From: Gerris lacustris
Taxonomy: Eukaryota; Arthropoda; Insecta; Hemiptera; Gerridae
Length of the DNA stretch: 64,000 nucleotides
NCBI GenBank assembly: GCA_951217055.1
Contig: OX578283.1
Location: forward strand, 69,406,278 to 69,470,277
Direction: 5' to 3'
The notes beneath the pieces were generated by a model. It was not told the DNA's origin. It made no database searches and was given only the letters and a program-made list of their open reading frames with translations. The position numbers were made by a program, and so were the translations under genes. Below are positions 1 to 12,298 of this stretch, one piece after another (position 1 is the first letter of the stretch; each line of letters starts with the position of its first letter).

Positions 1-166
1 TTCCCGAAGTTAAATGTAAAAAGAAAGGCTTCAAGTACCTTGTAAAATCACACCTTAAGAAGTTGTCAACTAAACAATATGTCTCTATTTGAGTCAATTT
101 AATACTTTTTTTTACTTTCTTCTTTATTTTTTAGTGGTCTTTAGGGGTTTAAAAAAACTATTTTTT

Positions 167-878
167 AGGGTCCGTAGGCAAAACCAAGGACCCTTATATT
201 TTCCTGCGTGTGTCTGTCCGTCCGTCCTCTCGCGAGCTCTCACGGCTACACCTTTCGTCCGATCACTTTAAAATTTGGCATGTATGTGTCTTGTACCTGC
301 CCACATATTTTAAAAATATAGCGACTTAAAAAAAATATTTTTCAAAAAAATTAGGGTAAAAAAACTTAAGGGTTAAATTTTTTTTTGACACCGTGAGGGG
401 TATCATATGAAAGGGTGCGTCGAGCTGATTACAAAAATATATAATTCTTTGGATATAACTTTGATAGGGCGAGCGTAGGCAAATTTGAAGTGGGTGTGAA
501 ACGTGTCCCCCCCCCCCTTTATCTCGCTTATGTGAAGTGCAAAAAATCTGAAAAAATTCCTAAACATTCTTTGACCAAAAGTAAAGATACCACTTTTTGG
601 AAATTTCGAAAAAAATATTATTTTATTTTTTATTGACAAAATACTTTTTTTTTTTTATAATTATGGTCTTTTCGATGTATTTATATGGTTGTAGTCCGGT
701 TCAGTGGCAAAATAAACTTTATCAGAGTGTGTTTTGAGAAAATCAGACCCTTAGAATGGTTCAAAGTAAGCTTTTTAGCATTTTATAAAAACAGTGTTTA
801 TACACTTTACAGTTAAACACTATATAGTGTGGCCTACGGACCCTCGCTGTGTGCTGACTAGCACAACCTGTTTATTTA
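167..878 (+). repeat. R1 repeat, complete copy
   Basis: Begins AGGGTCCGTAGGCAAAACC, a terminal hairpin closed by GGACCCT, then GTCTGTCCGTCCGTCC, CTTTAAAATTTGGCATG and the shared cassette at 393-446. Ends GGCCTACGGACCCT (inverted to the start) and a small hairpin, GTGTGCTGACTAGCAC. No protein coding capacity recognised. Superfamily unknown. Confidence 0.8.
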
Positions 879-886
879 TTATAATA

Positions 887-1086
887 TTTTTTTCAAAGCT
901 ATATTTCGGCCAAACCTGGGCATCTTCAGGCCTTATCTGAATATTACATAATACGCTGTGACATTGATGAATGAAATGAGATCTTATAAACAGCTTGAGT
1001 AGGTTACACATTCATAGTTCATTAGTCACTCTAGATAAGGCCTGAAGATGCCCGCAGGTTTGGCCGAAATATAGCTTTGAAAAAAA
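887..1086. mobile_element. Small foldback element
   Basis: Arms 887-938 and 1033-1086 are inverted (TTCAAAGCTATATTTCGGCC and GGCCTTATCT parts), with a 94-bp loop. The right arm reads CCTGAAGATGCCC then GGCCGAAAT, a motif shared with the palindromes at 29.6 and 44 kb. Confidence 0.7.
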
Positions 1087-1089
1087 TAG

Positions 1090-2400
1090 TTAAAAATTAG
1101 CTTTAAAAACTAATTAAAAATTAGTTGTTTTTTACTACGTTTTTATTAGCTTGCTTTCTTGTTTGTTTGTTTGTTTGTTTGTTTGTTTGTCCGGTACAAA
1201 TCTGGCAATCGATTTCTAACTAACTTCCCGAATAGCTAGACATTTGAAACTTTTAGCATAGCTCAGTACACGATGACAATGCATTATTTTGATACTTTTA
1301 GCCATCTTTCAGCAGAATTTAATTAGTTTTCAGCAAATTTTGCTGTGCGGAAAGTTAGTTCGGAAAAAATCCGCCAGTTATTTTATTTGTTTTGCCATAT
1401 CCAATATTTACGCTATCTTCATTTTGACGGGTCTCAAATTTGTGATAGATAAACATTAAATGACAGCAATACAGGAAATATCGATTATATTATTTATCGA
1501 TTATATTATTTCTATTATTTCAAATATATCTATGGCACGCTTTAGATTTGGTGTTGGGGAGATCCGTTGTACAAAGATTTGCCCTTTTATAGGTTTAAGA
1601 TCAGCTCTCTAGATGGTTGTCATATATGTGAAGTAAATAAATTCGGAACTATTTTTTTTTTTTTTTTCACTAACATTATATAACAATAACAATTATATTA
1701 TCAACATTACATACGATTCAACAGAAAATTTAAAAACGTAGTATATAAAAAGTTCTTTTTATCTTGAAATTTTACATTATTTAATTATTAAATCCCTAAA
1801 GACCACTAAAAAATAGAGAAGAATTTATAATCAAAGGGATAAATTGAAGAATACACAAACTTTTTTTATATATATATTTACAACAAAAAATTTGATTTAT
1901 TTTTTATAATTCTAAAATAAATTGGGCTTGATGATTGAAAAAAACTTTTTATTCTTTTTTTGTGTTTTAAATTACATTAATCTGAGAACTAGTGTTATAT
2001 TGGTAGTTCTAATATTTTAAATGTTAATTTGATTATTTATTATTATTATTATATGAATTCAAAATTATTATTGTCAATTTAATTTATTATAATTTAGAAT
2101 TTAATAATAATTTAAAATTATGTAATTAATGAGGCTCTGCTACGGAGACAGTTTGCGTTTTTAATTTTAACCAAAAACACTGTAAGTTTTCTTATGTGGA
2201 CTTAAGAGGTTTTCTTATTTATTCACATTGTCTAAAGTACAATTGAAACAGGCATGTAAAATTTCAACCTGATACAAGCAGAAGCTTTAGAGTAGGGAAG
2301 AGGTTTATTTTATAATATTTTAAATTAGTAGGCCGGGTAGGTAGGAGACAGTCCTATTTCAATCCAAACTCCTTTAACTATAATCATGATCAACTACTTC
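1090..2400. other. AT-rich intergenic stretch without a gene
   Basis: Contains a (GTTT)n run (1161-1190) and an R5-like fragment to about 1310. The sequence at 1790-1829 (CCCTAAAGACCACTAAAAAA) is inverted to 125-155, so 118-1829 might be a larger composite unit. Nothing coding seen. Confidence 0.5.
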
Positions 2401-2417
2401 CTTATATGCAATATATA

Positions 2418-2995
2418 TTTATCTACGATTGATACGAAATATAAACATTGTATTTCTGTTTAGATGCGTAGAAAGTGATTCTTTACGTACTTGTATTTAT
2501 TGCGCATGCGCTTCTCATAGTTCTGAAGAATTCCTCTTCTTTACCACGCTAGCGCGGTAAAGAAGAGGAATTCTTCAGCTTTACGCACGATTACCAAGTT
2601 TGTTTACATTTAACAAAACTAATTTGCTATTCTTTTATTAAAATAACTGTTTATATCGAGTTTTTAGTGAAAAACAATGAATGAATCAAGTGGCTTTGAC
2701 GAAAATGTGGAGAATAATACTCCTCCAGAAATAATTAATTCGGCAAAAAAATACAACTTAAGATTAATGCCATCTTTATCAAGAGAAGAGATACGAACTT
2801 ACATACAGCAAGTTTATTTTTATCTGTATTTATTATTTAAATCTAACAATCGTAGATAAAGTACGGTACGCAACTCGTGCGAAAACGGCATTTTGCATTG
2901 CTCGTGTGGTTTTACAACCCTCGCTATCGCTCGGGTGCAAACTCCACACATGCAAAATTCTACTTTCCGCACTCGACGCGTAATATACTATTAAA
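2418..2995 (+). repeat. Family E element, copy 1
   Basis: TTTATCTACGATTG at 2418 is inverted at 2847-2860, followed by a 130-bp module (GTACGGTACGCAACTCG to GACGCGTAATATACTATT). A perfect inverted repeat with 23-bp arms is at 2523-2578 (CTCTTCTTTACC...GGTAAAGAAGAG). A short coding-like exon follows at 2677. Confidence 0.7.
2677..2859 (+). pseudogene. Short captured exon in family E, possibly the N-terminus of a tyrosine recombinase
   Basis: Starts MNESSGFDENVENNTPPEI, then INSAKKYNLRLMPSLSREEI. The same exon recurs at 4333 and, broken or reversed, in the copies at 22049 and 23477. The LMPSLS(K/R)E(K)Y-type stretch resembles the start of the SAM-like domain of phage-integrase-type recombinases found in some insect transposons. 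This is a weak resemblance from memory of the family. No catalytic domain follows, so these are likely non-autonomous derivatives. Confidence 0.4.
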
Positions 2996-3717
2996 TTAGT
3001 AGGCCGGGTAGGTAGAAAAAAGTCCTATTTCAATCCAACATCCTTTAACAAACATACTCTTTAACTATAAACTCATCATGATCAACTATTTTCTTATATT
3101 CAATATATATTTATAGTAAGACGCTTGCTTTAATGATACAAATAATGATTTTCTTTTAATTTTGCCTTAACTCTACTAGGTACAGACAGTTCGTTACTTT
3201 AAATTTTGTCTCTTTTCTAACTCCACCATGTATAAGTAGTTAGCAATGTATACGTACTTAGCAGTGTGATTTTATAATTTATATTAAATGAAAAATGTAA
3301 GGAACTTCGTTCCTACCGGGTGTCCCGCGACACCACACTTATTTTTTCTACATTATATTAATCATTATGTTAACGTTAACTAAGTAATGATTTTGTTAAT
3401 TAAGAAATAAAGACTGAAGCTTAAGGTCAACTTAATAAGAAGGGTCGAAACGTCTCCAGTAAATGTAGATTAATTGTACATTATTATTTCACACCTTACT
3501 CCTTATCATCCATCAACCCTAATACTATTCGAATTAAAAAGGTGTTTTCAACGTGTTCTTTATCAATTTTATCTGAATATTTTATTTATTTATATTTATT
3601 CCCCTTTCGTAATGAGCAATTTGCATGTTACGTGAAATATACTTTAATATTTATTTCTACATTTGAAGAGGTAAAATACAGAAGATAAATTACTATGTAT
3701 ATAAAAGAACCTCTCTC

Positions 3718-4045
3718 TAGCTAAAGACTCCGTCCACATTTAAAGCTATTTTTTCAGGAACTATATTTTTTTCCCGGGAAAACGGCTTATATCGTTATAT
3801 TCATATTTAAATGGGCTACATTTTAGAATTTTTTAATCAAAATCGTCGGAACCGTTTTTGAGGAATAATTTTTATTCGGGGGGTTGTTCCCTCAAAGTTG
3901 GAGCAAAAATTCATTTCTCGATTTTTCTTTGGGGGTATGATTTTTCTGAACTTTTTAATTTAGGCTCCACTCGTCTGCACAGACGACATTTTTTTGAAAA
4001 ACACTTTTTTGGACTCAGGGGACATCGAAATGTGTAAATCCATCA
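3718..4045 (+). repeat. Family F repeat copy
   Basis: AAAACGGCTTATATCGTTA, AATCAAAATCGTCGGAACCG and GCTCCACTCGTCTGCACAGA, then GACTCAGGGG. Related copies at 27040-27325 (+), 53515-53870 (+), and reversed in block P. Confidence 0.6.
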
Positions 4046-4149
4046 AAATCTCATTTATTCGAGGACAATACGTATTTAGAATCCAGTAATAAAATTATTG
4101 TAATACGGTATTTATTATTTATTGTGTTATTATTTTTTATTGTATTTAT

Positions 4150-4652
4150 TTGTTAATTATTGTATTTTATGCGCGTTTTTATAATTCCTCTTTTTTTCCG
4201 CCCTAGGGTGGTAAAAAAGAAGAATTCTTCACCTTTACGCACGATTAGCGAGTTTGTTTACACCTAACAAAACTAATTTGCATTTTTTTAAATTAAATTA
4301 ACTGTTTATATTGATTTTTTTAGTGAAAAACAATGAGTGATTTATGTCATTATGACGAAAATGAGGAGAATAATACGCCTCCCGAAATAATTAATTCGGC
4401 TCAAAATACAACTAATGAATTAATGTCATCTTTATCAAAAGAGAAATACGAACCTTCATTCAGGAAGTTTATTAAAAATGTTATTCTTTATTTATTATTA
4501 AAATCCAACAATTGCAGATAAAGTACGGTACGCAACTCGTGCCAAAAGGCATTTTTCTTTGCTCGTGTGGTTTTACTACCCTCGCTATCGCTCGGGCGCA
4601 AACTCCACACTCGCATGCAAAATGCTACTTTCTGCACTATAGACGCGTAATG
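4150..4652 (+). repeat. Family E element, copy 2
   Basis: Contains the central hairpin near 4187-4230, the coding-like exon at 4333-4521, AATTGCAGATAAA at about 4508 and the terminal module to about 4652. The left terminus is not clear. Confidence 0.65.
4333..4521 (+). pseudogene. Captured exon in family E, second copy
   Basis: MSDLCHYDENEENNTPPEI, with SSLSKEKYEPSFRKFIK near the end. It diverges from the copy at 2677 but keeps the frame for most of its length; the stop lies in the terminal repeat. Same interpretation and same doubts as that copy. Confidence 0.4.
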
Positions 4653-4659
4653 TACTATT

Positions 4660-5700
4660 TTAAGCGTCATTAACCCTCGGGAACGTTTGTCCTGTGAGGC
4701 CTAAATTTGAGATATAACTGTGAAATTGAGATAGATGTGGGTGCGATTGAAAGCTAGAGATTTTTCTAGCTACATTTCTTGCTTTTATCAAGAGAATCAC
4801 TCACTGTTTGACATCGTACGTGATTATACTTAAATTCTGTGCCCATATTGTCCTGAAAGGGGACCCGCTTCACTTTCACTTAAATTTTAGTATTACGCTA
4901 ATTTTAGTGAAATTTATACATATAATACAAAATAAATTAATATGGTACCTGAATTTAAAAATAAAATAATAAAAATATAAAGAAAAAATTAAAAATTTGA
5001 AAATTATAATTGAGACTGACTAATTTTGTGCATATAAACTATGACACTAAACAACGGTTTTTTATAAATTAAGAAAATAATAAAACAATAAAAGCAATTT
5101 GAATATGTTTTATAATATTTTGCTAAAATGATTTCAAGTTGATATTTATTTTACCTGTTGTGTGGGCGTATAAAACAGATTAAGTCATATCAGGGGTCCG
5201 CGCCTCCTCGTGTCTTTATTAGACCGCGCGCACTCGAGGGTTTAAACAAAAAATTAATTATCTCTTACACTCAAAAAAAAACAAAGTTAATCTCGAAATT
5301 ATACATAATGAATTGATCAAATGAACACTTGTTTTCAATAAAGAATCTCGCGATGCCTGGTTTCAAAATATTATATATTTGGAGTAGGAATTTATGCAGA
5401 AAGGTTTTATAGAGTTTAAAGACAGAAGAAATTGGCGTATAAGTAAAGACATTGACCCTGAGAGTTTGTTGTGGTATAGTGAAAGTTTAGGCCGTACATC
5501 GCTTGACTGTCCTCAAGTTTAAATACGTCACCAGCTGATTTCACTTCACCTTCCAGCTAAGTATCCTGTTCTCTTCTCTCCCTTCTAGAATACCTTTCCT
5601 TCCATTCATTATTCACTCCGCATACCGTCCTTTTAAAAACATTCTATTACTCGATTGATTTAAATCAATGTCGGATTAACTATAGCGAGAATTGCATACT
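4660..5700. other. AT-rich stretch without a gene
   Basis: No gene or clear repeat boundary, apart from an R4-like scrap (CTCGCGATGCCTGG) near 5348. Confidence 0.5.
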
Positions 5701-5706
5701 CAAAAT

Positions 5707-6181
5707 AGACTGCCAATTAGTGTGGCACATAGCTTCCTCGTATCCTAGAACGTAGTTTATTGATTTTATGCATTTATAAGCCATTATTGTCTAATTTATT
5801 TAATTGATTTTTAACGTCAAAATTGTTTTGCTTCTTCAAGTATCAATTTAGCAGGAGTAAAAGAACGCAGACGGTTGAAATTAATCTGGTGCTTTGTGCA
5901 GGCTACTTTCTACACACCATCCAAATTTCATAACCAATCAGATGAGTACTTTTGATGATATAAGTGTAAATAAATGTATGTTTGTGCGCATGTGGAAGAG
6001 AAACAAATAAGCACAGATAGTTGAAAAATTGAGCGACAGACAGACACGCGTCAAAAATGTTCCCTGCCATGTACGAAACGGATTTCTGTCTTGGAATTTT
6101 TTAAATCGGAGACATAAAATATTTTCGTTATGCAGAACGATCGCATAGCTTCCGTTACCTTCGGTAAGCTCGGAAGCAAAA
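5707..6181 (+). repeat. R2 repeat copy
   Basis: Recognised by AGTGTGGCACATAGCTTCC at one end and the terminal hairpin GCTTCCG...CGGAAGC near 6148-6178 at the other. Noncoding, internally shortened. Other R2 copies are listed separately. Confidence 0.65.
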
Positions 6182-6260
6182 ATTATATCAATTGGGGCCT
6201 TAAAAAATATCACAATATAACAGTAATCTCTCTTTCTTTCCCCCTCTCTCTTTCTCATAT

Positions 6261-6894
6261 CAGGGTGTCCCCGGATCGACTTTACCTATATAGGTGTAAA
6301 TACAAAAAAAATTCATTTTTCGAATAAAAGTCATTCTTTATAAAGTCTCCTGCATATTTTGGAATGAAGATATATCGCATTAAAAATTTAAACCATGCAC
6401 CCTGTACCCAAAATGTACAAATTTCTGAAATTGGTCAAGAGGGAAGTGGTCTTATTTTTAATTTTTCGAGAAAATGTTATTCCTTATAAAAATAAGTATT
6501 TTCTATTCTAAGATCAATTTAAAAAAAAAAAAAATTAAAATGACACCTTATGTATCCACTTTGAACAACTTTATATATATTTAAATATTGAAGGGGGGGG
6601 GGGATTTTTGACATCCGTTTTTAAAATTTGTTTATTCAAAAATGATCTTAGAATAGAAAATACTTATTTTTATAAAGAATAACATTTTCTCGAAAAATTA
6701 AAAATAAGACCACTTCCCTCTTGACCGATTTCAGAAATTTGTACCTCTTGGGTACAGGGTGCATGGTACGAAATTTTTAATGCGATATATCTTCATTCCA
6801 AAACATGCAGGAGACTTTATAAAGAATGACTTTTTTCGAAATATGAAATTTTTTGCATTTACACCTATAGGTAAGTCGATCCGGGGACACCCTG
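6261..6894. mobile_element. Foldback element with CAGGGTG termini (1)
   Basis: Ends CAGGGTGTCCCCGGATCGAC on both strands. Inverted arms of about 260 bp (6261-6525 and 6640-6894). An (AT)n tract follows. Reading frames in the arms are not coding. Confidence 0.8.
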
Positions 6895-6919
6895 TATATT
6901 ATACAATATATATACATAA

Positions 6920-6927
<8 letters not shown>

Positions 6928-7008
<81 letters not shown>
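6928..7008. repeat. (AT)n microsatellite
   Basis: About 80 bases of pure AT dinucleotide right after the foldback element. Confidence 0.95.
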
Positions 7009-7009
<1 letters not shown>

Positions 7010-7011
<2 letters not shown>

Positions 7012-7426
7012 TCTTGTGTATACTACTTAAAACTATTAGTGAGGGATTTTCAAATTCCATACAAGGCATGGCAATCACTTAATGCATGTCATAACATCTC
7101 CCATATAAACCTTCTGTTAAAGTAAAAACCTGAGCTAACACGCCATCCTCTCCTAGATAGAGTAACAGCATTGTATCCTACGTAATTTAATCTACTTAAT
7201 ATCCATTCTTTTTTACTTTTAAAATTTATAATGTAATCAAGTAAGTCATTAAGTCCAGAAATTGTTCAATTTATTCATTCGTATTATACTTCCTTGCTAA
7301 TGCTTGATGAAGTATATGTTTCAAAAACTCATTGACACGAAACGTTTTGGGTATTCTAAATTTGTTTGCAAAGTATAAAACATAACTTTAAATTTCGGTT
7401 TTCTACAAAGTATTGGTATTTTAAAT
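7010..7426. other. Stretch without a gene
   Basis: Near 7300-7355 it has GCTTGATGAAG and GACACGAAACG, a diverged form of the GAAGATG/CGAAACG motif of the palindromes. Confidence 0.4.
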
Positions 7427-7770
7427 CAAATTATAATTATTATTAACTACGGGAAACAGACAGTGAAAAATACACTCCTGTGCCGGGATTTGAACCACGG
7501 GCCTCTATATTTCCAGTATAGCGCTCTTCCATCTAAGCTACGCAGGAGAATGATTTTTCACTACCGTAATCGATAACTAGTCCCGAATCCAAGCTTTCAA
7601 TATTCATATACATTTAGACAATCAATATTTATGACATTAGAACTAAACCAAGAATTAACGCTTATAATTATAAAGTACTCAATTAGTACCTGTACCTTGT
7701 ACAATCAATTCGAAATTCAATTTTTAAGTTTTTGGTAGTTTTCATACTACGGAAAGTTAAATTTTAATTT
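7427..7770 (-). mobile_element. SINE-like repeat with a tRNA-like head
   Basis: Ends in AATCAAATTATAATTATTA, then ACTACGGGAAACAGACAG. A cloverleaf-like segment lies on the minus strand (7475-7548). Related fragments at 7771-7960, 8214-8385, 30642-30990 and 31082-31225. Confidence 0.55.
7475..7548 (-). tRNA. tRNA-like pseudogene, anticodon position reads GGA
   Basis: On the minus strand an acceptor stem CTCCTGCG/CACAGGAG, a D arm with the A-box GCTTAGATGGAAGAGC, a perfect anticodon stem CTATA/TATAG around CTGGAAA, and a B-box GGTTCAAATCC can be drawn. The T stem has mismatches and there is no long variable arm as a true tRNA-Ser would need. It is probably the polymerase III promoter of a SINE, not a working tRNA. 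Confidence 0.45.
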
Positions 7771-7975
7771 AAATCAAATTATAATTATTATTAACTACGG
7801 GAAACAGACAGTGAAAAATACAATAATATAGAGGCCCGTGGTTCAAATCCCGGCACAGGAGTGTATTTTTCACTGTCTGTTTCCCGTAGTTAATAATAAT
7901 TATAATTTGATTTAAATTAAAATTTAACTTTCCGTAGTATGAAAACTACCAAAAACTTAAAAATAAGTATTGGTA
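7771..7975. repeat. Palindromic fragment of the tRNA-headed SINE
   Basis: Inverted arms 7771-7823 and 7859-7911 around a B-box fragment (GTGGTTCAAATCCCGGC). Confidence 0.6.
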
Positions 7976-8006
7976 TTCCAAACACTTATAACATTTAAGT
8001 TGTGCG

Positions 8007-8640
8007 GTTAAGAGAGCCAGTGAGGCCGAGGGGCTCTAGGCGGCTCGCCCATCTATCAATAAGTCGAGGTCGTGGGTTCGATCCCGTGCCATGATACTCT
8101 GAATTGCATCAATGAATCGCGGTCGGAGCAGGGCGAGTGACACCCCCTATGGGGACCCTTACCCCACTTGATGTGGGTCCGATCCGTGTCATGATGATGT
8201 GATTTGTATCTATGTTAGTCAAATTATAATTATTATTAACTACGGGAAACAGACAGAGAAAAATAGACTCCGCGCTGGAGTCTATTTTTCTCTGTCTGTT
8301 TCCCGTAGTTAATAATAATTATAATTTGATTAAAATTAAAATTTAATCGTTCCGTAGTATGAATACTACCAAAATCGTTAAATATGAATTTGTATCTATG
8401 GTTCGAGGACGGAGCAGGGTGAGGGACACCCCCTATGGGGCACTCTTCCCCCTCGCTTTGACGACGCTCGCTTATATTTCTCACTAATGACCTCACCATA
8501 ATCGTTTCGACGATACAATGTACAGAGGTATGATGTGTGAAGTGGCTGCAACTCTCTACCACGGGGCTAGTAATAAGAGCCTAAAAGATGGCCTAATTGC
8601 AAGGTTCGAACAAATGGTTCGTCCTACCCGTTAGATTAGT
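8007..8640 (+). mobile_element. tRNA-derived SINE interrupted by another SINE fragment
   Basis: Head with GAGGCCGAGGGGCTCTAGGC (A-box-like) and GGGTTCGATCCC (B-box). The body ends GTTCGTCCTACCCG. The fragment 8214-8385 sits between two copies of ATTTGTATCTATG, a 13-bp target duplication. A sister copy is at 26617. Confidence 0.65.
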
Positions 8641-9284
8641 GGTAGATTACTACCACTAATTTGTGGTACGATTGGTTTTAAAATAATAGTATATTGACGT
8701 TTTATTGTTTTTAACCTTTACAACTATTATTTGTTTTTCTGTACAATATTGGTATTTGTAGTTCATAGCTTTAAAAAATTCACTCGTTTTTTTAGTTGAT
8801 TGATTTAAAATGCAACTCCTTTTTTTATGGTAATTAAGTGACAAAGTAAGTAAGAAAGGTCATTTCATTACTTATAAAAGCGCCGGTTTAACTGGCATTA
8901 TAGGGGAAATCGAGTATTGAACGTACTTCATTGATTTATTGGCATATGTGAAATAGATAAGTATAATCTATTTCATTACAATTATTAGTATAATTGTTAT
9001 GTAATTGCTACACTTAAGTGCCCCACTTGTGGCATCTAGTGCTGTTGGGGGACACACAAAAATTTTATTAAATAAATAAATACTCTAGTGTACTTGAAAA
9101 TATCGATGTCGATAAGCGTAACGAGCCTTAGGTGCTCTGTCTGGAACCTAAAGTCGATGTCCAGATATACACGCTCGTATTCCTGGCTTAGATTTTTGTA
9201 TAAGGACAGATCTTCGGTATTTAATGACCTAAAACTACTTTCAATGATTTGATCAGTTAATAAAATTCGCCAGACAAACTCGAA

Positions 9285-9722
9285 ATATACTCTGGCAATT
9301 TGTGTGGCACATAGCTTCCTCGCATCATATTTCGTAAAATTTAATGATTTTATGCTTTTAAAACCTATTATTATTATCCAATTTACTTAATTTCCCCCCC
9401 GTTTTTTTTAAATCTGTCAAAATTGTTTTGATTTTTTACAAGTATTAAATTAAAGAATCAATTAGGGAAATTTAAAGAGCACAGACGGTTGAAATTAATC
9501 TGGGGCTATCTGCGGGCTAATTTCGATGAACCATTAAAATTTCCAAGACAGACTGACGGACAGCCAGACCTACCGACAGACAGACACGGAACTAAAAATA
9601 TTATTTGATGTTTCAAAACGGATTTCTATCTTGGAATTTTTGAAATCGGAGACCTAAAAATTTATCGTTTATCAGAACGATCACATAGCTTCCGTTACCT
9701 TCGGTAAGCTATGAAGCAAAAT
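9285..9722 (+). repeat. R2 repeat copy ending at the 24-bp minisatellite
   Basis: Same ends as the copy at 5707. The minisatellite array starts immediately after its AAGCAAAA terminus. Confidence 0.65.
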
Positions 9723-10446
9723 TATCTCATATACCTACATAGTGCCTCTCTCATATACCTACATAGTGCCTCTCTCACATACCTACATAGTGCCTCTCTC
9801 ATTTACCTACATAGTGTCTCTCTCATATACCTACATAGTGCCTCTCTCATATACCTACATAGTGCCTCTCTCACATACCTACTACATAGTGCCTCTCTCA
9901 CATACCTACATAGTGCCTCTCTCACATACCTACATAGTGCCTCTCTCATATACCTACATAGTGCCTCTCTCACATACCTACATAGTGCCTCTCTCATATA
10001 ACTACATAGTGCCTCTCTCACATACCTACATAGTGCCTCTCTCATATACCTACATAGTGCCTCTCTCATATACCTACATAGTGTCTCTCTCATATACCTA
10101 CATAGTGCCTCTCTCACATACCTACATAGTGTCTCTCTCACATACCTACATAGTGCCTCTCTCACATACCTACATAGTGCCTCTCTCACATACCTACATA
10201 GTGCCTCTCTCATATACCTACATAGTGCCTCTCTCATATACCTACATAGTGTCTCTCTCATATACCTACATAGTGCCTCTCTCACATACCTACATAGTGT
10301 CTCTCTCACATACCTACATAGTGCCTCTCTCACATACCTACATAGTGCCTCTCTCACATACCTACATAGTGCCTCTCATATACCTACATAGTGCCTCTCT
10401 CATATAACTACATAGTGCCTCTCTCATATACCTACATAGTGTCTCA
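9723..10446. repeat. 24-bp minisatellite, about 30 units
   Basis: Unit ACCTACATAGTGCCTCTCTC plus A(T/C)AT, with occasional GTGTCTC variants, one 3-base insertion near 9883 and a shortened unit near 10375. Because 24 is a multiple of 3, several frames on both strands stay open; these are not genes. Confidence 0.97.
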
Positions 10447-10741
10447 TCCAGAAACTGTCTAAGTTAAATATCTTTAAATAATTAGTGGGCTAGGTAGGGC
10501 AGGCGCTAGAGAACATCCCTTTCATATAGATAAAGACCCTTGTCAACCCCCCCGCCCTTCTACTGCATTCCCTAATAAATACCCCCTTGAGCTGGTCATT
10601 GTGTGAAAATCACTTTAAAATTATTTTCTAAAATGTGGGATCAGTTTTTACTCGATCAAAAACAAAGATAATATCTTTGTTTTGTTAATCATATTATGTT
10701 TAATAAACTCAGGGTCAAGAAATTGATTTCATATCATTTTT

Positions 10742-11276
10742 AGGGTCCGTAGGCAAAACCAAGGACCCTTATATTTTCCTGCGTGTGTCTGTCCGTCCGT
10801 CCTCTCGCGTGCTCTCACGGCTACACCTTTCGTCCGATCACTTTGAAATTTGGCATGTATGTGTCTTGTACCTACCCACATATTTTAAAAATATAGCGAC
10901 TTAAAAAAAAATATTTTTCAAAAATATGAGGGTAAAAAAACTTTAGTTAATTTTTTTTTTTTTTTTCGACATCGTGAGGGGTATCATATGAAAGGGTACA
11001 TCGAGCTGATTGCAGAAATATATAATTCTTTGGTTATAACTTTGATAGGGCGAGCGTAGGCAAGTTTGAAGTGGGTGTGAAACATGTCCCCCCCCCCCCT
11101 CTATCTCGCTTATGTGAAGTGCAAAAAATCTGAAAAAATTCCTGATCATTCTTCGACCAAAAGTAAAGATACCACTTTTTGAAAATTTCGTAAAATAATT
11201 TTTTTCTTTTTTTATTGACAAAATACGTTTTTTTATAACTATGGTCTTTTCGATGTATTTATATGGTTGTAGTCCG
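10742..11276 (+). repeat. R1 repeat, 5' half, interrupted by the hAT transposon
   Basis: Same hairpin, tetranucleotide run and cassette as the copy at 167. The sequence breaks exactly at GTAGTCCG (hAT target) and resumes at 18360. Confidence 0.85.
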
Positions 11277-12298
11277 CAGGGGTGTCCATCCCCCCCAAGT
11301 ATGATGGCGCGAATTCCCCCCCAAAACAAACCAACTCCCCCCCCCCCCTCCCCCTCCCCAACATATAAAAACCTTCACCTTCAGGAGATTCACTTACAAG
11401 CATACTCTTTCGGAGCATACCCCATTTGAATTTTACAATTTAAACTATACTTAAAAATAGTAACATTTAAACTCTTACAGATAAAAGTTGTAGCACTTAA
11501 AGCGTAGTTTAATAAAAAAAAAAAATAAATAAATAAAAAATTATTCTGATTCTGCCCTTCAAAGGGTCAAATGGCCCTATGAAGAACGTGGTTTCCTTTA
11601 GACCCTATATTTTTCTGAAAAGTTCACTTAAAATCACATGAAAAAAATGTTTACTGCATTTTGTATACTTGATATCGATTCCCAGTGGAATTCATTCATA
11701 ACAGAAGCTTAAAAAAGAGAGAATTATAATGTTAAACTAGCAAAAATTGGTGTTCAATTTCTAAAAATTGGCTCAAAAAAGTAGAAAATTAAAATAATAT
11801 TTTCTCTAAAACCTTTGAGTCAGAGGGATATTTACATTATCCAAATTATTCGTGGAATATTTTAATATTGTAATATGGAATATTATTCATTTTTATTATC
11901 ATAAAAATGATTTTTTATTGTTCCAATAGTAGGTTTCAAAAATAGGCCTACAATACTACAATAAATAAGGAAAATAAATATTATACTGAACTAACTACAC
12001 AGCTGAATTTTTGATCTTTCAATTCAAAAAGATTGACTATTACAGGTACCTGCAATAACTAATTTTATACCTCAATTAAGCTATCTATGAAATGAGAAAA
12101 CAATAGGTTGCAAGTGTAAGTAAATTAACCAAACATTTAACACCAAGCTTTACTTTTAATGAAGATACTTAACCTCAGAATGGTAGGCTAAAAAAATGTT
12201 AATAACAAACAATAAATTTTACATACTAAACTAATAATGAACAGTGCTTGCATTGGCTACTGGCGTGATGTGACAAGATTATCCTACTATACTGTCTC

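Noticed and set aside
9711..10407. Long repetitive reading frames on both strands
   Set aside because: They only reflect a 24-bp stop-free minisatellite; all residues are a fixed 8-residue repeat and no start or coding context is present.
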